64,000 bases of DNA, taken from assembly GCA_944387865.1 (NCBI GenBank), contig CALXGN010000005.1, forward strand, positions 91,624 through 155,623. Direction: 5' to 3'. Below the pieces are notes generated by a model. It did no database searches, had not been told where the DNA came from, and worked only from the letters and a program-made list of their open reading frames with translations. Origin of the DNA: Scatomorpha stercorigallinarum. GTDB taxonomy: Bacteria > Bacillota > Clostridia > Oscillospirales > Oscillospiraceae. How positions within the stretch are numbered: position 1 is the stretch's first letter; every line of letters starts with the position of its first letter. Shown here piece by piece: positions 50,432-58,020 of this stretch. Made by a program: the position numbers and the translations under genes.

Positions 50432-51049
50432 TCACCCCCCGCTTGCCGTCAGTTCGGCCACGCTCTGGTCGCTGAAGGCCACGGTCACGGCGCAGACGTG
50501 CTCATATCCCTCGTAGAGCTCCGGCTCGAAGAAGCTCTCCGGCTGGAAGGTGCGCATCTCGCTGCCGCTTGTGAATACCTGGATGGCCAGCGGCTGCTCC
50601 CGGCCATAGGCGAGCTCTGCGCGCTGCGAGAGCAGCGAAGTCCCGCGGGCCAGGCCGTCAAGGCTCTCCGTGGCCTCCGGCGTATAAGTCGTCGCGCCCG
50701 TATTGCCGCCGCTCCGCTGCACGGCGATGCGTATGCCCTCCGGGATGCTGTCAAAGCCCAGGGCGATGCGCCCGGACGGCTCCGTGTACTGCGTCCAGCC
50801 GCCGACGCGCTCGTGCCACTCGCCGTCTTCCAGCTCGTAGACCCGGACGCTCATGGACTGCACGTCTTCATCGAGCACGACGTCGTAGATGTGCTGTTCC
50901 GTGTCCAGCCCCAGCAGGCCGGCCACCGCATCTTCCTCCGCCGTCAGCTCCGCCGGCTCAACGTACATCGCCGGCGCCTCTTCCCCGCCGCAGGCCGCGA
51001 GCGCCAGCGCCGCGAAGGCCGCCAGAACGAGCGCAAACAGTTTTTTCAC
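50432..51049 (-). CDS. lipoprotein of unknown function
   Basis: 205 residues from GTG 51049, which follows AAGGAGG by 9 bases. Lipoprotein signal KKLFALVLAAFAALALAACG, lipobox LAAC (Cys about 20). The mature part is acidic at first (AMYVEPAELTAEEDAVAGLL) and then strand-rich (HIYDVVLDEDVQSMSVRVYE, RIALGFDSIPEGIRIAVQRS). No family recognised. It lies alone between the regulator terminator and a small membrane-protein gene on the same strand. Confidence 0.75.
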   Translation of the reverse strand: MKKLFALVLAAFAALALAACGGEEAPAMYVEPAELTAEEDAVAGLLGLDTEQHIYDVVLDEDVQSMSVRVYELEDGEWHERVGGWTQYTEPSGRIALGFDSIPEGIRIAVQRSGGNTGATTYTPEATESLDGLARGTSLLSQRAELAYGREQPLAIQVFTSGSEMRTFQPESFFEPELYEGYEHVCAVTVAFSDQSVAELTASGG

Positions 51050-51107
51050 AGGGGGCGCCTCCTTCTCAAGTCGGGTGTGTAAAGCCATTGTAGCACATCC
51101 CGGCGGC

Positions 51108-51308
51108 TCACACAAGCGGCGCGAGCACCACGGCGGCGACGATCACCAGCAGGCTGAACGCCGCGCCAAGGCCGTAGCTGATGTCGTTGTTGCCGCCGTT
51201 CACCGCCTCTTTGATGGCGGCGACGAGGCAGAACACAAAGCTGAACGGCGCCACCCAGCAGAGTATCAGGCACAGGTGCAGCGCTATCCTCAGCAGCCCT
51301 TCGAGCAT
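51108..51308 (-). CDS. small two-helix membrane protein
   Basis: 66 residues, MLEGLLRIALHLCLILCWVA at the start, with two hydrophobic segments (about 4-31 and 46-65) joined by a polar KEAVNGGNNDIS loop. AAGGGGGA precedes the ATG, and a TTGCGC-N17-TATAAT promoter lies upstream. Probably cotranscribed with the lipoprotein gene 58 bases downstream. No family recognised. Confidence 0.65.
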   Translation of the reverse strand: MLEGLLRIALHLCLILCWVAPFSFVFCLVAAIKEAVNGGNNDISYGLGAAFSLLVIVAAVVLAPLV

Positions 51309-51347
51309 ATCCGTATCCCCCTTGGTTAGTCTTGCAAAACTGCCTCC

Positions 51348-51376
51348 ATTATACCACGCCTCCGCGCGCGGCGCAA
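51348..51376 (-). promoter_or_regulatory. promoter of the small membrane protein/lipoprotein genes
   Basis: Leftward TTGCGC (51376-51371), 17-base spacer, TATAAT (51353-51348), about 40 bases before the ATG. Confidence 0.65.
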
Positions 51377-51391
51377 GGGCGGCCGCGCCGC

Positions 51392-51420
51392 TTGACGGAC
51401 GCTCAGGCGCGTGCTATGAT
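51392..51420 (+). promoter_or_regulatory. promoter of the Cys-rich membrane protein gene
   Basis: TTGACG (51392-51397), 17-base spacer, TATGAT (51415-51420), about 30 bases before the start codon. Confidence 0.7.
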
Positions 51421-51449
51421 GGGATAAAATTGAGTTGGGGGCGTTCACG

Positions 51450-52289
51450 GTGGATACAGGCTATTGCGGCAAGGACTGCGGCGTCTGCGCGCGGCGCGGG
51501 GAGATAAGCTGCCCCGGCTGCCGGCTGGGGCCGGGCGAGCCGTCCAACGCCGAGTGCCCCATCGCCCGCTGCTGTGTGGAGCTGCGCTACGGCAACTGCT
51601 CCGCCTGCCCGCAGAGCCGCAGCTGCGAGCGCCTGGGCTGGCGCTCGCGCGAGCCGGAGCGCCGGCTCGCCAAACGCGCGGCCGCGGAGCGCGGGCGCAG
51701 CGAGGGGGCAGAAAGCGCGCGTCCCGTGGCGCGCAAATTGCAGCTGCTGTTCTGGCTCATCATCCCCGGCCTGCTCTCCGCGCTGGCGCAGAACGCCCGG
51801 CTGCCGGCGCTCGTGCTGGCCGGGCTCGTTGTGTCCGTGCTCTCGCGCGCGGCCTATGCCGCCCTGCTGCTGAGCCTGGGGAGCAGCGACTGCCGCTACC
51901 GCCACGCCGGCGCGCTCACGCTGCTGGCCGTCGTGCTCGAGACGGCGCTGAGCTTTGTCACCTCCGGCGTATACAGCGTCAGCGGCGCGCTCTTCCTGTC
52001 GCTGGCGGCGCTGGCCGCCGCGTTTGGCGGCGAGTGCTACGAATACATGGCCCACGCCGCCCTGCTCAGCGCCCTGGACGACGAGCTGGCGGACAAGTGG
52101 CGCAGCCTGCTGCGCTGGTACGCGCTGTTCACCGGCACGGCGGTGGCCGCGCTGCTGCTCTCGGGGCTGATGCTGCTGGCCATGCTGGCCACCATCACCG
52201 CCGCCCTTGCGCTGACGGTGCTGGGCATCGTCAAGCTGGTGTACCTCTACCGCACGGCGGACGTGTTCCGCGGCATCGCGCAGAGATGA
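51450..52289 (+). CDS. DUF3795-like cysteine-rich domain fused to a multi-helix membrane domain
   Basis: 279 residues from GTG 51450 (GGGGGC upstream; a TTG at 51435 is the alternative). The first ~55 residues hold ten cysteines in DUF3795-like spacing: YCGKDCGVCARRGEISCPGC, CPIARCC, NCSACPQSRSCERLGW, suggesting a zinc or iron-sulfur knuckle. A basic linker (RLAKRAAAERGRSEG) follows, then about five to six membrane helices in the remaining ~190 residues. I know DUF3795 as a small soluble protein, so the fusion is notable. Function unknown. Confidence 0.7.
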   Translation: MDTGYCGKDCGVCARRGEISCPGCRLGPGEPSNAECPIARCCVELRYGNCSACPQSRSCERLGWRSREPERRLAKRAAAERGRSEGAESARPVARKLQLLFWLIIPGLLSALAQNARLPALVLAGLVVSVLSRAAYAALLLSLGSSDCRYRHAGALTLLAVVLETALSFVTSGVYSVSGALFLSLAALAAAFGGECYEYMAHAALLSALDDELADKWRSLLRWYALFTGTAVAALLLSGLMLLAMLATITAALALTVLGIVKLVYLYRTADVFRGIAQR

Positions 52290-52291
52290 AG

Positions 52292-52320
52292 AAAGCCCGC
52301 CCGGGCCCCGGGCGGGCTTT
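52292..52320. terminator. terminator between convergent genes
   Basis: AAAGCCCGCCC (52292-52302) pairs with GGGCGGGCTTT (52310-52320), 7-base loop. Symmetric, so it can serve both strands. Confidence 0.8.
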
Positions 52321-52336
52321 ACTGTTTGATCATCCG

Positions 52337-53062
52337 TCACATTTGCTGCTGCCCTGCGCCGTGCCGGGTGCTGATAGCCACGTAATAGGCGGCGTAGGTC
52401 GTCTCCGTATAGGGCAGGACGTATACAGAGACGAAGGGTATGGCCGTCAGGAGCATCCAGCCGAGGAAGGAGAGGTCGAGCACGAAGAGCTCGGCCTTGT
52501 GGCCGTACATGAGCGCCTTGCTCTCGCGTATGCACTCCATGATGCCCATCTCCGGGTGCTCCAGCAGCAGGTAATAGGCCTGCCGGTAGCTGTAAGCGGC
52601 GATGATGCCGGGGACAAAGAGCAGCAGGCTCCAGAGGAAGGTGAACACGCCGGTGACGATGCTGAGGCCGAGGATGCGGAAGAACATGCCGAAACTGTCC
52701 AGCAGGTTGCCCAGGGCGTTGGCCGCGCGGCGCACGGCCAGCAGGCAGAAGAGCATGAAGCCCGTGTTCAGCATCAGCTGCACGGCGCTGATGAGCAGGT
52801 CGATGAGCTGCCCGCCCAGCCGCGGCTCGTTCAGCCGGTAATAGAGCTGCAAAAGCTCCTCCTCGGTGAAATGCGCGCCCGCAAGGTAGGCATAGATCTG
52901 CGGCATCAGCTCATATAGCCCCGTGACGCGCATGGAGAGATAATTGAGCAGGTAGCTCACCGCGACGAGCACCAGGGCCGTGACATATGGATTGGCGCGC
53001 GACTCGCGCATGGCCGCGCGGGCGTCGGCCTTGAGGGCGGCGCGGTTTATTTGTTGATACAT
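52337..53062 (-). CDS. DUF975-family membrane protein
   Basis: 241 residues with five to six membrane segments. Family-like features are the N-terminal LKADARAAMRESRANPYVTA and the later FVPGIIAAYSYRQAYYLLLE followed by MGIMECIRESKALMYGHKAE and LFVLDLSFLGWMLL. AGGAGG precedes the ATG. DUF975 proteins are common in Bacillota and of unknown role. Confidence 0.85.
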   Translation of the reverse strand: MYQQINRAALKADARAAMRESRANPYVTALVLVAVSYLLNYLSMRVTGLYELMPQIYAYLAGAHFTEEELLQLYYRLNEPRLGGQLIDLLISAVQLMLNTGFMLFCLLAVRRAANALGNLLDSFGMFFRILGLSIVTGVFTFLWSLLLFVPGIIAAYSYRQAYYLLLEHPEMGIMECIRESKALMYGHKAELFVLDLSFLGWMLLTAIPFVSVYVLPYTETTYAAYYVAISTRHGAGQQQM

Positions 53063-53136
53063 TTCCTGCCTCCTGATGGACTGATAACTGGATTATAGCA
53101 GACGGATGAATATATGACAAGTGCGCGAAAAAAATG

Positions 53137-53165
53137 TTGACAAGACGCGCCGGAGGTGCTATTAT
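53137..53165 (+). promoter_or_regulatory. tRNA-Leu promoter
   Basis: TTGACA (53137-53142), 17-base spacer, TATTAT (53160-53165); an overlapping TATAAT at 53163-53168 would need a 20-base spacer. About 25-30 bases before the tRNA. Confidence 0.8.
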
Positions 53166-53194
53166 AATCGAGCATCCACGAGATGTGAAAAAAT

Positions 53195-53282
53195 GCGCGA
53201 GTGGTGGAATTGGCAGACTCGCTAGATTCAGGTTCTAGTGTGCACTACGCACGTGCGGGTTCAAGTCCCGCCTCGCGCACCA
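53195..53282 (+). tRNA. tRNA-Leu, anticodon CAG
   Basis: Acceptor GCGCGAG pairs with CTCGCGC, discriminator A, encoded CCA end. Anticodon stem CTAGA/TCTAG with loop TTCAGGT reads CAG (Leu, CUG codons). The long variable arm (TGTGCACTACGCACGT) is that of a class II tRNA, and the T arm GCGGGTTCAAGTCCCGC is standard. 88 bases. Confidence 0.97.
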
Positions 53283-53283
53283 G

Positions 53284-53320
53284 CGTCGGAACAGAGTTCA
53301 CTCTGTTCCGACGATTTTTT
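53284..53320 (+). terminator. terminator after tRNA-Leu
   Basis: CGTCGGAACAGAG (53284-53296), TTCA loop, CTCTGTTCCGACG (53301-53313), A, then six T. A 13-bp stem directly after the CCA end. The 158 bases from here to the ECF gene contain no gene I can support, only a short TTTTTGCC-GCA-GGCAAAAA palindrome (53452-53470) that may end the leftward ECF operon. Confidence 0.93.
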
Positions 53321-53478
53321 ATGCCTGCGCCCGCGGCGCAAGAGTCCGCCGGCCCAAAGCATATGGGCGCACAACAAAAAAACAAAACCGAAGCCCAGCG
53401 CAGCGGGTCCGGTTTTGAGAAGAGGGACAGAGGCAGCGGAGTGGATGACGTTTTTTGCCGCAGGCAAAAATGGGTGAA

Positions 53479-54930
53479 CTAATATCCTGCGGATGCCGCC
53501 TGTGCCTGCCGCAGGACATTGCGGTGGTAGCGCACTTTTCCCTGTTCAAGGTAGAGCACACTGTCGGCGGCTTTTGCGATCAGGTCCATGTCGTGTGTGA
53601 TCAGCAGGATGCACTTCCCTTCGGCTGCGAGCCGTTTGAAAAGCTGCGCTGTCAGATGCATGTGGTAGCCATCCGACCCGCTTGTGGGCTCATCGAATAC
53701 AAGAAGGCTCCTGTTGCTGGCCGCCGCGATCGCTAAAAGCAGCCGCTGCTTCTGGCCGCCGGAGAGCGAGGCCGGGTGCCTGCCTTGAAAAGCGTCCAAG
53801 CCCATTTCTTTTGACCTCGCCAACGCGGCCGCCCCCAGGGCGGGCGTTTTTCTTTTTCCGATCCAGAACTCATCCAAGACCGTAGGGGCATAGAGCTGGT
53901 GATCGGGGTCCTGCTGCACAAAAAAGGAGCGGTCCGTGCGCCGCTTACGCTTCAGATACTCCCCGTCGAGCCGCACCGTTCCCATCGCCCGGTAAAGCCC
54001 GGTCACCGCCCGGCATAATGTAGACTTCCCGGCGCCATTTGGCCCCGCAATGGCGAGGACCTTTCCGCTTCCTGCCGAGAAAGAGACCTCCTCCAGGATC
54101 TGCCGCCCGTCCAGCATACAGGATATCTCGGAGACCTGCAGGTCGTCCTCCGGCTTTGGCCGGAAAGCGCCGCCAACATGAAAAGCCGGCGCGCCGAAGG
54201 GGCGCAGGCCCATGGCTGCAAGCTGTTTTTCAGGGAGCTTTAATGCCTCGTCATGGCCGTAGATGGCGGAGATCGCGCCGTCCTCCATAAAAATAAGCCG
54301 GTCAAAGGAATCGCGCACATAATGGAAACGGTGCTCCGACAGGATAATGGTATGCCCGGCTGCTTTCAGCCGGTAGAGCAGCGCGCCCAGCCGCGCCATG
54401 GCGTCGCTGTCCAGGTTCGCGGAAGGCTCATCCATGACGATGACCTTTGGCTCCATGGCGCAGATGGACGCAAGGGCGATAAGCTGCTTTTCCCCGCTGG
54501 ACAGATGGAATATCCGGCGGTCGAGCAGCCGGCCGATGTTCATCTGCGCGCATACTGCCTCTACCCGCTTCCGCATGACCGGGCGCGCCAATGGGATGTT
54601 CTCCATCCCCAGTGCGATCTCGTCGGTCGTATTGGTGGCAAAAAACTGGCTGCGCGGGTCCTGGAATACGCTGCCCACCATCGTACCTAACTGATGGATG
54701 GTCATTTTAAGGGCGTCCTGCCCATCCAGCAGATAGCTTCCTGTAAGGTCTCCCGGATAAAACTGCGGACAAAGCCCGTTGAGGACCCTTGTCAAAGTCG
54801 TTTTTCCGCAGCCGCTTTTCCCGGCCAGGATCACCAGCTCGCCCTTTTCTACAGTCAGATCGATGCGGCGCAGCGCGCTGTTCTCTCGGCTGTTTGCATA
54901 GGAGAAGGAGATGTTTTGCAGTTCGATCAC
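53479..54930 (-). CDS. ECF transporter, fused double ATPase (EcfA-EcfA')
   Basis: 483 residues from GTG 54930 (AGGAGG upstream). Two complete ABC ATPases in one chain. Unit 1: Walker A GKSGCGKTT (37-45), signature LSSGEKQLIALAS, Walker B VIVMDEPSANLD. Unit 2: Walker A GPNGAGKST (296-304), signature LSGGQKQRLLLAI, Walker B LLVFDEPTSGSD. It energises substrate uptake with the T and S subunits encoded just upstream (GTGA overlap with ecfT). Last gene of the leftward operon. Confidence 0.92.
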   Translation of the reverse strand: MIELQNISFSYANSRENSALRRIDLTVEKGELVILAGKSGCGKTTLTRVLNGLCPQFYPGDLTGSYLLDGQDALKMTIHQLGTMVGSVFQDPRSQFFATNTTDEIALGMENIPLARPVMRKRVEAVCAQMNIGRLLDRRIFHLSSGEKQLIALASICAMEPKVIVMDEPSANLDSDAMARLGALLYRLKAAGHTIILSEHRFHYVRDSFDRLIFMEDGAISAIYGHDEALKLPEKQLAAMGLRPFGAPAFHVGGAFRPKPEDDLQVSEISCMLDGRQILEEVSFSAGSGKVLAIAGPNGAGKSTLCRAVTGLYRAMGTVRLDGEYLKRKRRTDRSFFVQQDPDHQLYAPTVLDEFWIGKRKTPALGAAALARSKEMGLDAFQGRHPASLSGGQKQRLLLAIAAASNRSLLVFDEPTSGSDGYHMHLTAQLFKRLAAEGKCILLITHDMDLIAKAADSVLYLEQGKVRYHRNVLRQAQAASAGY

Positions 54931-55658
54931 AGGGCCCCTCCTTTCTCCAGCGCGAAGACCGCGCCGGCGATCGCCGCCATGGATGCGCAAATAGCGCCGT
55001 CTTTCCAGCTGAAATGAATGGGGCGGTAACTGACGGTCTCGCCGGAAAAGCGCACGCCGCGCACGGTCATAGATGCGGAAAGTTCCTCTGCCACCCTTGC
55101 CGTCCTCAGGATCAGCGGTATCAAAATATACTCCACCGTAGAAGGCAGATGGGTAAGCGTGTGGATAACGCCCACCCCGATTCCCCGAAAGCGCTGGGAC
55201 GAGCGGATGGCCCGGTATTCCCCGGCTATGGTCGGGAAAAAGCGGAGGACTACCGAGGCCGCTATCCCGACCGTTTTCGGAAAGCGCATGGCCTGCAAAG
55301 CCGCCATCAAAGAACCGGTCGGCTCTCCGGCAAGGGCGGCGGCGAAGGACAAGGGGATCAGTGTTTTCCTCCCGACGATACCCATGCTGGAGAGCATGGA
55401 GCTTACGGAAAAGGCCACGCCGCCATCCAGCAGCCGTACGCCCGCCCAGCCGACGGCATAAAAAACAAGGTAATACAGCGTGTAAGTAAGGAGCCTGCCC
55501 CCGTTTCCCGACAGAAGATGGACCAGCAGGCACCCCAGGAACAGGCAGGCCCCTCCGCTCTCAGAGCGTACCAGCAGGACCGAGGCGGTCCCCAGCAGGC
55601 AGAGCAGCAGCCATGTGCGGGGGTCAGGCCGGAAATGGCCCTGCTTTCGTTTTTCCAT
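54927..55658 (-). CDS. ECF transporter, transmembrane coupling subunit EcfT
   Basis: 243 residues. About five membrane helices, then the two coupling-helix motifs that contact the ATPases: SSQRFRGIG (about 165) and ELSASMTVRGVRF (about 200). Starts at ATG 55658, which overlaps the S-subunit stop (TAATG). A dedicated T subunit next to a dedicated S subunit makes this a group I-type ECF system with one substrate. Confidence 0.88.
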   Translation of the reverse strand: MEKRKQGHFRPDPRTWLLLCLLGTASVLLVRSESGGACLFLGCLLVHLLSGNGGRLLTYTLYYLVFYAVGWAGVRLLDGGVAFSVSSMLSSMGIVGRKTLIPLSFAAALAGEPTGSLMAALQAMRFPKTVGIAASVVLRFFPTIAGEYRAIRSSQRFRGIGVGVIHTLTHLPSTVEYILIPLILRTARVAEELSASMTVRGVRFSGETVSYRPIHFSWKDGAICASMAAIAGAVFALEKGGAL

Positions 55659-56266
55659 TACGCAACTCCGGCGGGCTTGAAGTGTTTGCCCAGCATTTTC
55701 ATGCCCAGCGCATATCCGGCAACGGACAAAGCCGCAGCGGCAGCCAGGGCGGCGGCGATGTTCTGCGGAGCCAGCCAGAACCCTTCCAGAGACGCGATGG
55801 CCGCGTCCGCACCGGCGGCGTCCATCCCCATGGCCACATAGCTTTGCACCAAACTGTCGCGGAACAGCAGCATGGTCAGTGTGCTGCCCATCGCATTCAG
55901 CATCCAGGTAAGCGCATGAGGGATGGCGGGACGTATCCTGCTCTGGTAGCCGCCGCCCAGCATGATGAGTTCGTTTGCGGCCGCCAGGATCGCGAAAAAC
56001 ACGAATACATAGACGCTGCCCGTAAACAGGAAGTACAGGCCGTAGACCATGGGGACGATGAACTGCGTGCCGATCTTCGGGCACTTCTTTACAAGCAGTA
56101 CGTAGACAATACCGTTGATCAGGCCCGCAAGGCCGGGCGCGAGGAAATAGACGAGCTGCATGTTTGCAGCAAACGGTATGGTGGCCACCAGCGCGATAGC
56201 CGCTTCCACGCAGGCCAGCAGCAGAACGATGACGAATTCCTTCAGGTTCAGCATTTTTCCTTTCAT
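55658..56266 (-). CDS. ECF transporter substrate-binding subunit, MptD/Trep_Strep-like
   Basis: 202 residues with about six membrane helices: LKEFVIVLLLACVEAAIALV at the start, LAPGLAGLINGIVYVLLVKK in the middle. The sequence plan matches the Trep_Strep (MptD-family) putative S components. As I recall, ECF systems with this kind of S subunit occur next to IrtAB-like ABC pairs and include heme importers of streptococci and lactobacilli. A heme, metal-chelate or other cofactor substrate is therefore plausible but unproven. Confidence 0.82.
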   Translation of the reverse strand: MKGKMLNLKEFVIVLLLACVEAAIALVATIPFAANMQLVYFLAPGLAGLINGIVYVLLVKKCPKIGTQFIVPMVYGLYFLFTGSVYVFVFFAILAAANELIMLGGGYQSRIRPAIPHALTWMLNAMGSTLTMLLFRDSLVQSYVAMGMDAAGADAAIASLEGFWLAPQNIAAALAAAAALSVAGYALGMKMLGKHFKPAGVA

Positions 56267-58020
56267 TTAAAAACCTCCTGAGATCGATTGAATGTGTAGC
56301 CCCCGGCCTGGCTTTGCAGCGCCCACAGCCGGGCGTAGAGCCCTTCTTGCCCGGCAAGCTGGTCATGGGTGCCTTTCTGTACCACCTTTCCATCCTGCAA
56401 TACGATGATCTGCGCTGCGCTGCGCACAGTCTTTAACCGGTGCGCGATCATGACGACCGTGCGCTCTTTGGAAATGCCGTCCAATGCCTTCTGCACCATT
56501 GCCTCATTATCTGCATCCAGGGAGGCGGTCGGCTCGTCCAGCAGGAGGACCGGCGCATCTTTTAAAAATGCTCTGGCAAGCGAGATACGCTGGCGCTCAC
56601 CACCGGAAAGCGTTGCGCCTCCTTCGCCAATAACCGTGTCGTACCCTTCAGGCAGCGCCGAGATAAAACCATGGCAGCGGGCCTGCCTGCACGCCTTTAT
56701 CATCTGTTCCTCGGTGATGCCGTCATCGCCAAAGCAAAGGTTTTCCCGGATGGTCCCCCGGAACAAATAGGCGCTCTGCATGACCATGGAGACGCGGGAA
56801 AGCAGGCTGTCCGGCCTGACATCTTTTATGTCCCTGCCATCCATGCGGATATGCCCGGAGCGATAGTCCCAAAACCGCGCCATCAGGCGAAGCAGGGTGG
56901 ATTTACCGCTGCCCGAGGGGCCCACCAAAGCCGTTAGCGAACCGGCCGGGGCAGTGAACGAGACATCCTTTACAACATCTGCGGCCGCCCCATATCCAAA
57001 AGACACATTCTCAAACTGATAAGAAGCGCCTTCTTCGAGCGTTTCCGTGCCGGGGGGCTCGTCTGCCGTCATGACCTTGTCCAACCGCTCGCCGGAGGGC
57101 CTCATCCCGCGCAGCGCGGATATGCTGATGACGACCATCAACTCCGAGTCCACCAGCTTGGCCGCCAAAACGAGAAAGCCCGCAAGGTCCAGGACTGACA
57201 GAGTGCCGCCGATCAGCAGATAAAGCCCGGCCGCAGCCGTAACGGGGACGATGAACTTTACCAAAGAGGAGCACAGTGTGGACAGGCTGCCCGCCACCGC
57301 CTCTTCTTTTAGCGACTCATCCCGCAGTCTCCGCATGGCCGTTTCCAGAGAATGAAAGCCCTCCCCCGTGCGATGGTACGCCTTCAGGTCTTTCATACCG
57401 TGGAGATATTCGTTGACCTGCGTGGCCGCGCGGGCCTTCGCCGCCATGACCTGCCGGCTGTGTTTTTCCTTGATACGGGCGATGCCAAACATAAGCGCCG
57501 CGCAGACCGGCAGCATCCCGAACATGGCGATCCCCATGCGCCAGTCATAAACGCCGATCCATACGATCGAGATCATCAGCAGCGCCCCCACGCCAATGGG
57601 ATAGGGCAGCCAGTAGCAGAGCGCGTATTCCACGTTTGCGAAATCGCCGGCAAAGGAACTGATCAGTTCGCCCGACTCCTTGGACGAAAAGAACCCCAGC
57701 GGCTGGCGGCGCAGTTTTTGGATGTATGCCACGCGCTTCTTGGCCGTATCGCTGTAAGCGCGCCCATAGGTGAAGTAGTAGGAGACCAGCTCTACCGCAT
57801 ATTGGAGCAGGATATATCCCAGACCGATCGCCGCAAGCACGATAAGGCGCCGCAGATCCAATGTGTACGGCGGCACAAAGGCCTGCCCCAGAGTATAGAT
57901 CGCCATGTATGCCAAAATGGCCGGGAGCATACTGCACGCCTGCGAAAGGAAGAGCCAGACGGTGGGCTGGACGATCTCCTTCGGCTTATGAAAGGTGAAC
58001 TGCCGGATCATCTGAAACAT
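56263..58020 (-). CDS. ABC half-transporter (membrane domain + ATPase), pair B second member, IrtB/YbtQ-like
   Basis: 585 residues. Six-helix type IV membrane domain (about 1-310, including LGFFSSKESGELISSFAGDF), then an ATPase with Walker A VGPSGSGKST, signature LSGGERQRISLARAFL, Walker B VLLLDEPTASLD and H-loop MIAHRLKTV. Starts inside the end of the upstream half-transporter gene (35-base overlap) and ends with a 4-base overlap into the S-subunit gene, so all five genes are cotranslated. Exporter-fold pairs of this kind can import siderophores (IrtAB, YbtPQ). Confidence 0.9.
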   Translation of the reverse strand: MFQMIRQFTFHKPKEIVQPTVWLFLSQACSMLPAILAYMAIYTLGQAFVPPYTLDLRRLIVLAAIGLGYILLQYAVELVSYYFTYGRAYSDTAKKRVAYIQKLRRQPLGFFSSKESGELISSFAGDFANVEYALCYWLPYPIGVGALLMISIVWIGVYDWRMGIAMFGMLPVCAALMFGIARIKEKHSRQVMAAKARAATQVNEYLHGMKDLKAYHRTGEGFHSLETAMRRLRDESLKEEAVAGSLSTLCSSLVKFIVPVTAAAGLYLLIGGTLSVLDLAGFLVLAAKLVDSELMVVISISALRGMRPSGERLDKVMTADEPPGTETLEEGASYQFENVSFGYGAAADVVKDVSFTAPAGSLTALVGPSGSGKSTLLRLMARFWDYRSGHIRMDGRDIKDVRPDSLLSRVSMVMQSAYLFRGTIRENLCFGDDGITEEQMIKACRQARCHGFISALPEGYDTVIGEGGATLSGGERQRISLARAFLKDAPVLLLDEPTASLDADNEAMVQKALDGISKERTVVMIAHRLKTVRSAAQIIVLQDGKVVQKGTHDQLAGQEGLYARLWALQSQAGGYTFNRSQEVFK

